Source: Alphaproteobacteria bacterium
Lineage (GTDB): Bacteria; Pseudomonadota; Gammaproteobacteria; Burkholderiales; Burkholderiaceae_C
Assembly (NCBI GenBank): GCA_030054175.1
Contig: JASGCM010000007.1
Coordinates: 83,399 to 147,398 of the forward strand
Reading direction: 5' to 3'
DNA: 64,000 nucleotides
Under the pieces are notes generated by a model that was not told where the DNA came from, ran no database searches, and worked only from the letters and a program-made list of their open reading frames with translations. The translations under genes were made by a program, and so were the position numbers. Below, one piece after another: positions 12,654-20,768 of the stretch. Position 1 is the stretch's first letter. Every line of letters begins with the position of its first letter.

Positions 12654-13700
12654 TTAGAGGCCGCGCGCTTTCAATTGGATATCCAGACGCGAGAAGACGC
12701 GACGGGCGTTGCCTTCAAAGACCTGATAGCGCTGAGCGTCGCTCAGGTTGGGCGTGGCCTGCACATAGCGCTTGGTATCGTCGAAATAATGCCCGGTTTC
12801 CGGGTCGATGCCTCGCACAGCACCGATCATCTCGGAAGCGAACAAGATGTTTTCGACCGGAATCACCTTGGTCAGCAAGTCGATGCCGGGCTGGTGGTAC
12901 ACGCAGGTGTCGAAGAATATATTCTTCAGCAAATGCTCTTGAAGCAGCGGCTTTTTCATTTCCTGGGCCAAGCCACGGAAACGGCCCCAGTGGTAAGGCA
13001 CCGCGCCACCGCCATGTGGTATGAGGAACTTCAGAGTGGGGAAGTCCTTGAACAAATCGCCCTGGATGCACTGCATGAACGCGGTGGTGTCGGCGTTGAG
13101 ATAGTGCGCACCCGTCGTGTGGAAACAACTGTTGCAACTGGTCGAAACGTGGATCATGGCCGGTATGTCGTACTCGACCATCTTTTCGTAAATAGGGTAC
13201 CAATGCCGATCGGTCAAAGGCGGGCTGGTCCAGTGCCCGCCCGATGGGTCGGGGTTGAGGTTGATGCCGACAAAGCCGTATTCCCTGACACATTTCTCCA
13301 ACTCGGCGATGCAGGTTTTGGGATCGGCGCCGGGCGACTGCGGCAGCATGGCCGCGCCAATGAAGTGAACGGGAAAGAGCGTTGAGACGCGATGGCACAA
13401 CTCGTTGCAAATGGCGGCCCAGGTGGCAGACACCTGAAAATCGCCAATATGGTGCGCCATGAAGGAAGCGCGTGGACTGAAGATGGTGATGTCGCTGCCG
13501 CGCTCTTTCATCTTGGCCAATTGGTTGAGCTCAATCGATTCACGCAACTCGTCATCGCTGATCTTCAGGTCGGCGACTATGGGTTGTTGCCCAGCGCCAC
13601 TGAAGGCGGCAATCTGCTGGTTGCGCCAGTTCTCCAACGCCTTGGGGGCGGTGGTGTAGTGGCCGTGAACGTCGATGATCAGGGGTTGGGTGGTGCTCAT
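12654..13700 (-). CDS. pmdE: 4-oxalomesaconate hydratase (LigJ/PmdE)
   Basis: A 348-residue amidohydrolase-fold hydratase that adds water to 4-oxalomesaconate to give 4-carboxy-4-hydroxy-2-oxoadipate. The metal-binding DVHGHY is near the N-terminus; [22 protein letters not shown] and [13 protein letters not shown] hold further conserved His residues. The start at 13700 overlaps the stop of the preceding gene by four bases (ATGA), implying translational coupling; an in-frame extension to 13826 would run through the preceding gene. A separate tautomerase (LigU-like), which normally supplies the correct isomer, is not found in this window. Confidence 0.92.
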   Translation of the reverse strand: MSTTQPLIIDVHGHYTTAPKALENWRNQQIAAFSGAGQQPIVADLKISDDELRESIELNQLAKMKERGSDITIFSPRASFMAHHIGDFQVSATWAAICNELCHRVSTLFPVHFIGAAMLPQSPGADPKTCIAELEKCVREYGFVGINLNPDPSGGHWTSPPLTDRHWYPIYEKMVEYDIPAMIHVSTSCNSCFHTTGAHYLNADTTAFMQCIQGDLFKDFPTLKFLIPHGGGAVPYHWGRFRGLAQEMKKPLLQEHLLKNIFFDTCVYHQPGIDLLTKVIPVENILFASEMIGAVRGIDPETGHYFDDTKRYVQATPNLSDAQRYQVFEGNARRVFSRLDIQLKARGL

Positions 13701-14410
13701 GACAATGCGGACATGCCGTGTTGAAGTTTGAAGGGAAGCGCCGCGATCGAGGTCAGGAAAGCGACGAAGGATTCGACTTGGGCGCGTCGGGCCGGATCTT
13801 GGGCCAGGGCCCGGGGCACGCCGCAAGAGAAAATGGTGGTATAGCCCACCGGGTCGGGCAATGGACCCAGCACATGAACGCCATCGATGCCGATCATCTC
13901 GCTGCGTTGCTGAAAGCCAAGGGCCACCTTGCCTTGGGCAATGTATTGCGCCACGGGAGTGCCGGGCGGCGGCACCACCCGGCGCTGGGCCAGCAATTCA
14001 CCCATGCCCCAGCCCTGGATCAGCTTTTCGACATAGGCGCCCGAGGGGCCGGTGGAAATGCCCAAGGTCGGCGCGTCGGACACCGCCTGACGCAATTGAG
14101 CCTCGGTCGCAATGGGCGGCGCGGCGACTGCCAAGGGCACGGCAACCACCACGGTCGAGAGCACCCAGTCCAAACGGGTGCCGGCCAACACATGGCCTTG
14201 TTCAATCAAGTTGTCGATGGCGTCACTGGCCAAGAGCACCAGGTCAAACGCCTCGCCGGCCGCGACACGGCGGGCGGCATCGACGCCACCGACCGATTCG
14301 ATGTGCCAAGCCGGCCCACCCTGGCGGGCATAGTGCGCCGACAGAGCGGCCAGCAGCTGTCGCGTGGCCATGGAAGAGATGCCACACAAAGGAGGCGGAT
14401 TGGGGTTCAT
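13697..14410 (-). CDS. ModA-like type 2 periplasmic-binding-fold protein without signal peptide, first gene of the pmd operon
   Basis: A 237-residue protein resembling molybdate/sulfate-type solute-binding proteins: an early strand-Ser motif (LCGISSMAT), then GVDAARRVAAGEAFDLVLL, a segment with repeated Val around STVVVAVPL, and a GYTTIFSCGV near the end. It starts straight in the binding domain, so no signal peptide or lipobox is seen and it is predicted to be cytoplasmic. No ABC permease or ATPase is nearby. It overlaps pmdE by four bases and heads the operon. It could be a ligand sensor, a chaperone, or a replacement for the missing 4-oxalomesaconate tautomerase; the last is speculation from position. 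Confidence 0.75.
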   Translation of the reverse strand: MNPNPPPLCGISSMATRQLLAALSAHYARQGGPAWHIESVGGVDAARRVAAGEAFDLVLLASDAIDNLIEQGHVLAGTRLDWVLSTVVVAVPLAVAAPPIATEAQLRQAVSDAPTLGISTGPSGAYVEKLIQGWGMGELLAQRRVVPPPGTPVAQYIAQGKVALGFQQRSEMIGIDGVHVLGPLPDPVGYTTIFSCGVPRALAQDPARRAQVESFVAFLTSIAALPFKLQHGMSALS

Positions 14411-14478
14411 GACTTCATTTTAGAAAGGCTGTTGCCTGACAACAGAGCGGCCGGGAACTATCAGATATTCAATAAGAG

Positions 14479-14499
14479 TATATCGATTCAATTGATATA
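14479..14499. promoter_or_regulatory. Predicted LysR-type operator (ATC-N9-GAT) of the pmd operon
   Basis: A perfect inverted repeat TATATC-N9-GATATA containing the T-N11-A / ATC-N9-GAT signature of LysR-family sites. It lies in the AT-rich 115-base gap between the divergent pmd operon and the LysR gene, 27 bases before the LysR ATG. A related half site (ATCAGATATTC) lies at about 14460-14470. This arrangement suggests that the LysR protein represses itself and controls the pmd promoter. Confidence 0.72.
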
Positions 14500-14525
14500 A
14501 AATTTTTGCAAATACTGGAGTCCCC

Positions 14526-15461
14526 ATGGACCTCAAACAGCTAGAGTCATTCGTCCGCGTGGCCGAGTTGGGCAGTTTCACCCGGGCAGCGATCGCCCTG
14601 GGGGTGCAACAACCCCTGCTCAGTCGGCATGTGAGGCAACTCGAAGTCGAGTTGCGGCAAAACCTGCTCGACCGCAATGGCCGGGGAGTCACCTTGACCG
14701 AAGCCGGACGGGTGTTGTTGGAGCACGCCAGGGGCATCTTGCACCAGGTTGAGGTGGCACGAGAAGACCTGGGTGCGGTGCGCGGCGCCTTGGGCGGTCG
14801 GGTGTCGATTGGCTTGCCCCCCAGTCTGTCTCGATTGATCACCGTGCCCTTGTGTCAAGCCTTCAAGCAAAAATTGCCCGGCGCGCAACTGACGCTGACC
14901 GAGGGGTTTTCGCTGCAAATGTACGAGGCCCTGCGGTCGGGCCGCCTGGACATGGCGGTGCTCTACAACCCCACCATTTCACCTGAACTGGAAACCAGTT
15001 CGCTGCACGAAGAATCGCTGATGCTGATCGGCAGTCCGGCGGCCATGCGCCAGCACGCCCTGAAGGCCAAAACCGAATTGACCTTGCAGCAGGTCTCCGC
15101 CCTGCCCCTGATTCTGCCCAGCCAACCCAATGCTTTTCGTTTGCTGATTGAGAGTGAAATGCTCAATGCCCAATTGCGCCCAAGGGTGGTGCTGGAAGTC
15201 GATGGATTGAACGCGATTTTGGAATTGGTTCGAGAGGGTTTGGGGTTTGCCGTGCTCCCGCCCTATACCTTATCCAGCCATGTCCCCAGCAACGATTTCA
15301 GCCTCCACCGCATCACACGTCCCAAATTGATGAGCCAACTCAGGTTGGTGTGGTCGGCGCGACGCCAACTCACACCCACGCACCAAGCGGCCATTGCCAT
15401 CACGCAAGAGCGGGTGTCCGATGCCCTGCGGGGCTTTATCCAGGAGATGAAGGGCTGGTGA
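14526..15461 (+). CDS. LysR-family regulator of the protocatechuate operon (PmdR-like)
   Basis: A 311-residue LysR-type regulator: winged helix-turn-helix at residues 1-60 (MDLKQLESFVRVAELGSF, then LSRHVRQLEVEL), followed by a two-lobed effector-binding domain from about residue 90. It is transcribed divergently from the pmd operon across a perfect LysR-type palindrome, so control of protocatechuate genes is inferred; the effector would be protocatechuate or a ring-cleavage product. The sequence also resembles the nitrogen-assimilation-control/CbbR-like branch, so homology alone does not give the ligand. Its end overlaps the convergent PAP2 gene by 26 bases. Confidence 0.88.
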   Translation: MDLKQLESFVRVAELGSFTRAAIALGVQQPLLSRHVRQLEVELRQNLLDRNGRGVTLTEAGRVLLEHARGILHQVEVAREDLGAVRGALGGRVSIGLPPSLSRLITVPLCQAFKQKLPGAQLTLTEGFSLQMYEALRSGRLDMAVLYNPTISPELETSSLHEESLMLIGSPAAMRQHALKAKTELTLQQVSALPLILPSQPNAFRLLIESEMLNAQLRPRVVLEVDGLNAILELVREGLGFAVLPPYTLSSHVPSNDFSLHRITRPKLMSQLRLVWSARRQLTPTHQAAIAITQERVSDALRGFIQEMKGW

Positions 15462-16095
15462 CGGGCTGGGGCAGTAGCCAACGCGCCAGCAGGGAGCAAA
15501 CTCCCCACATCACGGCGGCCGAAACCAGGACATCGGCCAAAAAATGTCCGCCTTGCAAGATGCGGCCCAGCCCCACCAGACCGCCGCTGAGCAAACCCAC
15601 ACCCAGCCACAGCCGCCGTTGACGGCGCCGCACCCAAGCCATGGCCAAGGGGTAAAAGCCCAGGGCCGCGTGGCCGCTGGACATCGAGCAATTGCGTTGG
15701 CATTGATCGCTGACTGCCAAAGGCGGGCTATAGGTCGCTTGGCCGCCAAACTCGGTCACCTGAACCGGACGCGCCCGACCCCAGTGGTTTTTCAAGACTT
15801 CGTTGACCATCAGACCTGGCCCCAGCAAAAGCGCCAACACCAAAAACACGCAAGCGCGGCGCTGACGTGCCCAAAAGGGATGGAAAATGCCAGCCAGCAG
15901 GCCCAAGATCAATGCGGCCAGAATGGGCCACTGCAAACGCGCAAAGGCCCAATACAGGGCCTGTACCCAAGGCAGGTCTTTGTAGACAAAGCCGAATTCG
16001 GGCTGGTAAAACAAGGCGCTGAAGGCCAGATCGAGTTGCGGAAAGATGAGGAACACCGCCGCGCCGATCAGACACGCGCTGAAATAAAATGCCAT
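15436..16095 (-). CDS. PAP2-family membrane phosphatase
   Basis: A 219-residue integral membrane phosphatase with about five to six hydrophobic helices. The three phosphatase motifs are present: KNHWGRARP at 102-110, SSGHA at 139-143 and GR with QGGHFLAD at 177-188, giving His142 and His184 as catalytic residues. Such enzymes remove phosphate from undecaprenyl pyrophosphate or from lipid A, or act as lipid phosphate phosphatases. Beside two glycosyltransferases and a flippase-like protein, a role in lipid-linked envelope glycan modification is likely. An in-frame upstream ATG at 16122 is possible; 16095 gives a normal N-terminus in front of the first helix. Confidence 0.88.
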   Translation of the reverse strand: MAFYFSACLIGAAVFLIFPQLDLAFSALFYQPEFGFVYKDLPWVQALYWAFARLQWPILAALILGLLAGIFHPFWARQRRACVFLVLALLLGPGLMVNEVLKNHWGRARPVQVTEFGGQATYSPPLAVSDQCQRNCSMSSGHAALGFYPLAMAWVRRRQRRLWLGVGLLSGGLVGLGRILQGGHFLADVLVSAAVMWGVCSLLARWLLPQPVTSPSSPG

Positions 16096-16104
16096 GAGTC
16101 GATT

Positions 16105-17064
16105 TTGCCTCAGATCCCTCATTTCCTGCCCCTGCCCAACTTGCTGCGAGCTTTTTTGTCCAAACGCCCCCTGCTGATTTCCGTCGCGCTGACCCTGGCC
16201 TTTCTGGGCTGGTTGGCGCATGTGGGTTTGTTGAGCCAATGGCAACAACAACTCGGTCGGGTCACACCCACCTGGTGGGCCGTCATGGCCGCGGGCATGT
16301 TGCTCAGTTATGGCTTGCGCGCCTGGCGCATCCGGCGCGAGTTCGCCGATGTGACGGGCATGCGATGGCCCCTGGCGCTGCGCATCGTGCTGGCTCACAC
16401 CGCCATGGTCAATGTCCTGCCCATGCGCTCGGGCGAATTGGGCTTTCCATGGCTGATGAGGCGTGCCTTGAACGTGCCTTGGCTGGATGCCTCGGCCTCG
16501 CTGTTTTGGTTGCGATTGCAAGATGCCATGGTGTTGGCTCAATTGGCCATCTGGCTCTGGCCCGGATGGGCCTGGAACTGGCGGCTGGCCTTCAGCCTGA
16601 TGTTGCTGGCGTCGGCCTGGTGGGGCATGCGCCGGGTCCGCGCCCTGGGGCAAGGCACGATTCCCACTGTGGCCTCTGGACTGTGGACTCGCATCACCCA
16701 CGCGCTGGCGCAGCGCGGACAGAACATGTTGCAAGGTTGGGCCATTTCGATCTCCAACTGGGTTTTGAAACTCAGCCTACAAGCCTGGTTGCTGGCGCAA
16801 TTGCTGCAACAAGACTGGTCCATCGCTTGGGCCGGTGCCTTGGGGGCTGAACTGTCGGCCCTCTCGCCCATACAGGGCCTGGCCGGCTTGGGCAGTTTTG
16901 AAGCCGGCAGCGCCGCTGCCCTGCGCTGGCATGGCGTGGCCTGGGCCGACGGACTGCAAGCCGCACTCACCCTGCACCTGGTGATGCTGGCCTGTTCGGT
17001 CACTTTTGGCCTGCTGGCCTGGTGGCTGCCAAGCCCTCTGGTGACAAGGCACAATCAAGTCTGA
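16105..17064 (+). CDS. Flippase-like (LPG synthase TM / UPF0104-type) membrane protein
   Basis: About 319 residues with six to eight hydrophobic helices. It has the pattern of the lysylphosphatidylglycerol-synthase transmembrane family: an RAWRIRREF motif after the second helix, the segment NVLPMRSGELGFPWLM, and a later ALSPIQGLAGLGSFEAG. Members near GT2/GT39 enzymes are thought to move lipid-linked sugars. No ATG is available: the only in-frame upstream ATG (15544) would run through the antisense PAP2 gene. TTG at 16105 or TTG at 16141 are the candidates, so the start is unsure by about a dozen codons. Confidence 0.75.
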   Translation: MPQIPHFLPLPNLLRAFLSKRPLLISVALTLAFLGWLAHVGLLSQWQQQLGRVTPTWWAVMAAGMLLSYGLRAWRIRREFADVTGMRWPLALRIVLAHTAMVNVLPMRSGELGFPWLMRRALNVPWLDASASLFWLRLQDAMVLAQLAIWLWPGWAWNWRLAFSLMLLASAWWGMRRVRALGQGTIPTVASGLWTRITHALAQRGQNMLQGWAISISNWVLKLSLQAWLLAQLLQQDWSIAWAGALGAELSALSPIQGLAGLGSFEAGSAAALRWHGVAWADGLQAALTLHLVMLACSVTFGLLAWWLPSPLVTRHNQV

Positions 17065-17077
17065 AAAAGATCTGTTG

Positions 17078-18097
17078 ATGAACGACGTGTCCCCCATGCC
17101 CGCCCTGCCCCCGCACCATCTGTCCATCGTGGTTCCCATGTACCAGGAAGAAGACAGCGTGAGGCCTTTTGTGGCCCGGGTCACTGAATGCCTGGAACAC
17201 TACCCCCACCCCTGGGAGCTCTTGCTGGTCAATGACGGCAGCCGCGACGGCACCCGCCAGGCGATTGAGCGCGCCCGCAGCGAGCACGGCGGACACATCC
17301 GTCTGATCGAACTCACGCGCAACTACAAACAAACTGCCGCCATGCAAGCCGGCATTGACCAGGCGCGTGGCGACGTCATCGTGACTTTGGACGGAGACCT
17401 GCAAAACGACCCCATCGACATACCGCGCATGGTGTCTCGCTTGCTCAACGAAGATCTGGATTTGGTCGCCGGTTGGCGTCGCAACCGACAAGATGCGCTG
17501 GTCATGCGCAAGCTGCCTTCGCGCATGGCCAACGCCCTGATCGCTCGCATGTCCGGCTTGGACATCAAAGACAACGGCTGCAGCCTCAAGGTGTTTCGGG
17601 CCTCTATCCTGCGTCGCATTCGACTGTACGGCGAAATGCACCGTTTCATCCCGGCCTGGCTGTCCACGGTCACATCTCCGGCCAGGATTGCCCAGGAACC
17701 GGTCAGCCACCACGCGCGCCAGTTTGGCGAGTCGAAGTACGGCATCAGCCGTACCTTCCGGGTGATTCTCGATCTGTTCTTTGTCTATTTCTTCATGCGC
17801 TATCGGGCCCGACCAGGTCACTTTTTTGGCGGCTTGGGCTTGTGGTTGTTGGGCATTGCAGGCGCCATCTTGGCCTACCTGCTGGGCCTGAAACTGTTGG
17901 GCGAGAGCATCGGCACGCGCCCCTTGCTGCTGGTGGGCTTTTTCTTCCTGATTGCCGGCGTGCAGTCGCTCATGGCGGGCATCCTGGCCGAAGTCTTGGT
18001 GCGGGTTCTGTTCGAATCAGGGACGTCGCGCTCGTACCAAATCAATGAGCATCAAAGCAGCCTGGGTGACCTGCCATGGCACCAACCCAAAACCTGA
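17078..18097 (+). CDS. GT2-family polyprenyl-phosphate glycosyltransferase (GtrB/ArnC/DPM1-like)
   Basis: A 339-residue enzyme with an N-terminal GT-A domain: IVVPMYQEEDSV start, LLLVNDGSRDGT, the DGDLQNDP motif that binds metal and nucleotide sugar, then GCSLKVFR and the HARQFGESKYG segment typical of dolichyl/undecaprenyl-phosphate glycosyltransferases. Two transmembrane helices follow at about residues 245-310. It would load a sugar on undecaprenyl phosphate at the inner face of the membrane. The next gene overlaps its end by 22 bases. ATG at 17078 is preferred over the adjoining TTG at 17075. Confidence 0.9.
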   Translation: MNDVSPMPALPPHHLSIVVPMYQEEDSVRPFVARVTECLEHYPHPWELLLVNDGSRDGTRQAIERARSEHGGHIRLIELTRNYKQTAAMQAGIDQARGDVIVTLDGDLQNDPIDIPRMVSRLLNEDLDLVAGWRRNRQDALVMRKLPSRMANALIARMSGLDIKDNGCSLKVFRASILRRIRLYGEMHRFIPAWLSTVTSPARIAQEPVSHHARQFGESKYGISRTFRVILDLFFVYFFMRYRARPGHFFGGLGLWLLGIAGAILAYLLGLKLLGESIGTRPLLLVGFFFLIAGVQSLMAGILAEVLVRVLFESGTSRSYQINEHQSSLGDLPWHQPKT

Positions 18098-19524
18098 AGC
18101 CACTTGCGTGTTTGCTGCTGGCGCTGGGCCTGTTGGCCACATGGCGCTGGTGGGTTGCGTCCGACTTGCCGCTGTCGGTCGACGAAGCCTACTACTTCGC
18201 CTGGTCGCGCACGCCCGACTGGGGGTACTGGACCAAACCGCCACTGATCGCCTGGGCCATAGGCGCGGCCGATGCATTGTGCGGCCCCGCCACCGCTTGC
18301 GTGCGATCGGTGGGGGTATTGGCTTTTAGCGCGACTTCGCTGTTGATTTACGCTTTGGCCCGACAAATGGCCTTGGGCAACGGCTATGCGCTGGCCGCAT
18401 CACTGGCCTTTGCCACCTTACCCTTGGCCACCTTCTACGGGCTGGCCGCCAGCACCGACTCACTCTTGTTGCTGTGCTGGGTCATGGCCATGACCAGCTT
18501 GTGGGCGGCCTTGCATGATCGGGCCTGGGGCTGGGTGGGGCTGGGTCTGTCGGCCGGTCTGGGACTGTTGGCGAAGTACTCGATGGCGGTACTCGGCCCC
18601 AGCGTCGCACTGGCTCTGCTGCACCCGCAGTGGCGTCACCACTGGAAACACCCCGGCCCATATGTGGCCGCAGCAGTGGCCCTGATCGTATTCGCACCCA
18701 ATTTGTGGTGGAACTTCAACAACGGGATGCCCACACTGCAACACACCGCAGACATCTCGCGCGGGGCATCGTATGCCTTGAACATTGAGCGCATGATGGG
18801 TTTTTGGGCCGAGCAATGGGTGGTCGGGAACGTGGTGCTGGTCAGCGTCTACGCCTACTGGTTGTTGCGTGGCTCGGGCCGCACCGAACCCAAGGGCTGG
18901 TTCTGGATGTCGCTCTCGCTGCCCATGCTGACCGTCATTTCAGCCCAAGCCATGCTTTCGCGCGCCCATGCCAATTGGGCAGCACCAGCACATGCTGCGA
19001 TGGTCATGGCCGCGATCCACCTGCTGTGGCAACACCGCCGCCACACGGGGCTGAAGGTGGCCATCGCTTTGAACCTGTTGTTTGCCGTGTTGCTCTACCA
19101 TGGCCAAACCCTGGTGCGCGAGCCTCTGGGTTTGGCGGCCGGTTGGCGCACCGATCCCTATTGGGCTCTGCGCAACTGGCCCGGTGTGCACCAGCAAGCG
19201 CGCGAACTGCTGCAAGCTCGCCTGCCCGCGAACCAGTGGCGGGTGGCCGCAGATGACCGCGCCGTGCTGGCCCAGTTGCAATGGGGGCTGAATCTGCCTG
19301 CCGGTGCAGCCCTGGGCTGGAAAAAATCCGGTCAGGCCATGAATCACTTTGATCAGCGTTTTCCCTTGACCCCCGAGAGCCCGGCTATCTTGTTGCTCAC
19401 ACGCAGCAGCGATGCCGAAGTGATGCAACAATTCCCTCAAGCGCAACGTGCGGGCACTTTGCGCTCTGCCGTGGTGGAAAGCGAAGCCATCGTGCTCAAC
19501 ACCTGGTGGCTGAACCTGCCCTGA
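18076..19524 (+). CDS. GT39-family membrane glycosyltransferase (ArnT-like)
   Basis: A 482-residue polytopic protein of the PMT/ArnT family. The first periplasmic loop has DLPLSVDEAYYFAWS with the catalytic Asp-Glu pair, then WGYWTKPPLIAW, and about ten to eleven hydrophobic helices. These enzymes take a sugar from undecaprenyl phosphate and attach it to lipid A or another envelope acceptor in the periplasm. With the GT2 enzyme (donor synthesis), the flippase-like protein (transfer) and the PAP2 phosphatase (carrier or lipid A dephosphorylation), it completes a plausible pathway for a lipid A or glycan decoration. The actual sugar cannot be told. Confidence 0.88.
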   Translation: MAPTQNLKPLACLLLALGLLATWRWWVASDLPLSVDEAYYFAWSRTPDWGYWTKPPLIAWAIGAADALCGPATACVRSVGVLAFSATSLLIYALARQMALGNGYALAASLAFATLPLATFYGLAASTDSLLLLCWVMAMTSLWAALHDRAWGWVGLGLSAGLGLLAKYSMAVLGPSVALALLHPQWRHHWKHPGPYVAAAVALIVFAPNLWWNFNNGMPTLQHTADISRGASYALNIERMMGFWAEQWVVGNVVLVSVYAYWLLRGSGRTEPKGWFWMSLSLPMLTVISAQAMLSRAHANWAAPAHAAMVMAAIHLLWQHRRHTGLKVAIALNLLFAVLLYHGQTLVREPLGLAAGWRTDPYWALRNWPGVHQQARELLQARLPANQWRVAADDRAVLAQLQWGLNLPAGAALGWKKSGQAMNHFDQRFPLTPESPAILLLTRSSDAEVMQQFPQAQRAGTLRSAVVESEAIVLNTWWLNLP

Positions 19525-19576
19525 CCCCTTGCGCCGTTTGAGGCGCTTGCGCCTGACACACAGAACGGAGACACGC

Positions 19577-20755
19577 ATGAATACCGCTTACATCGTCGCT
19601 GCACGCCGCACTGCGGGGGGGCGTCGCAACGGAAAGCTCTCGGGCTGGCATCCGGCCGACCTGGCCGCCGTCACTCTGAAAGCCGTGATGCACGACAGTG
19701 GCATCGACCCGACCGCCATCGAGGATGTCATCATGGGTTGCGTCAGCCAAGGCGGCGAGCAGTCCTTCAACATCGCTCGCAATGCGGTCTTGGCTGCCGG
19801 TCTGCCCGAGTCAGTCCCTGCGACATCGGTCGACCGGCAATGCGGTTCATCTCAACAGGCGCTGCATTTCGCCGCGCAGGCTGTGATGTCAGGCACCATG
19901 GACTGTGTGGTGGCCGCTGGTGTTGAAAGCATGACGCGCGTGCCCATGTTCAGCACCGGTGAACTGTATCGCCAAGCCGGCATGGGCGAGTACACCAGCC
20001 CGAACATGAAGGCCCGATACCCCGGCGTGCGCTTCAGCCAATTCACCGGGGCTGAGATGCTGGCGCGCAAGTACCAATTCAGCAAAGAACAACTCGACGC
20101 CTACGCCTTGCTCAGCCACCACCGCGCCTTGCGGTCCACACAGGCGGGTCACTTCCAACCTGAAATCGTGCCTTTGGCCGTGCACCGCCAGGGCCAACAT
20201 GCCGAAGCCGAGTTGCACACCCATGACGAAGGCATCCGCGCCGATGCCACGCTGGAATCGATTGCAGGCGTCAAACTGCTGCAAGAGGGGGGCGTGATCA
20301 CTGCCGCCAATGCCAGCCAGATTTGCGATGGCTCGGCCGCTCTGATGGTCGCCAGCGAAGCGGCCATCAAAACCCATGGCTTGAAACCACTGGCACGCAT
20401 CGTCCACCTGTCGGTGCTGGGGCACGATCCAATGATCATGCTCGAAGCCCCGATCCCGGCCACCGAGCGGGCTTTGAAGAAAGCCGGGTTGAGCATTCAA
20501 GACATCGACCTCTATGAAGTCAACGAAGCCTTCGCCCCTGTCCCCCTGGCCTGGCTGCAAGTGTTGGACGCCGACCCTGATCGGCTCAATGTTCACGGTG
20601 GCGCCATCGCATTGGGTCACCCGCTGGGCGCATCAGGCGCCAAACTCATGACCACCCTGGTACATGCCCTACAGCAGCGCGGCGCCCGCTACGGCCTGCA
20701 AACCATGTGCGAAGGCGGCGGCATGGCCAACGTCACCGTGATCGAGCGGCTTTAA
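19577..20755 (+). CDS. Acetyl-CoA C-acyltransferase (thiolase)
   Basis: A 392-residue thiolase. The nucleophilic Cys89 lies in SVDRQCGSSQQAL; the C-terminal half has NEAFAPV, GGAIALGHPLGASGAK with the catalytic His, and CEGGGMAN with the second Cys. It most likely belongs to the degradative (thiolase I-like) group and acts in beta-oxidation. The ATG at 19577 has ACGGAGA 7 bases upstream. Only 13 bases separate it from the acyl-CoA dehydrogenase that follows, so both are probably co-transcribed for fatty or branched acyl-CoA breakdown. A small hairpin (AGGCGC-TT-GCGCCT, 19541-19554) without a T-run stands before it. Confidence 0.93.
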   Translation: MNTAYIVAARRTAGGRRNGKLSGWHPADLAAVTLKAVMHDSGIDPTAIEDVIMGCVSQGGEQSFNIARNAVLAAGLPESVPATSVDRQCGSSQQALHFAAQAVMSGTMDCVVAAGVESMTRVPMFSTGELYRQAGMGEYTSPNMKARYPGVRFSQFTGAEMLARKYQFSKEQLDAYALLSHHRALRSTQAGHFQPEIVPLAVHRQGQHAEAELHTHDEGIRADATLESIAGVKLLQEGGVITAANASQICDGSAALMVASEAAIKTHGLKPLARIVHLSVLGHDPMIMLEAPIPATERALKKAGLSIQDIDLYEVNEAFAPVPLAWLQVLDADPDRLNVHGGAIALGHPLGASGAKLMTTLVHALQQRGARYGLQTMCEGGGMANVTVIERL

Positions 20756-20768
20756 AAGGAGCACACCC

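Noticed and set aside
15544..16104. N-terminal 187 codons of the open frame leading into the flippase-like protein
   Set aside because: This part is antisense to the PAP2 gene and Gln/His-rich with no membrane helices; the real protein begins near 16105-16141.
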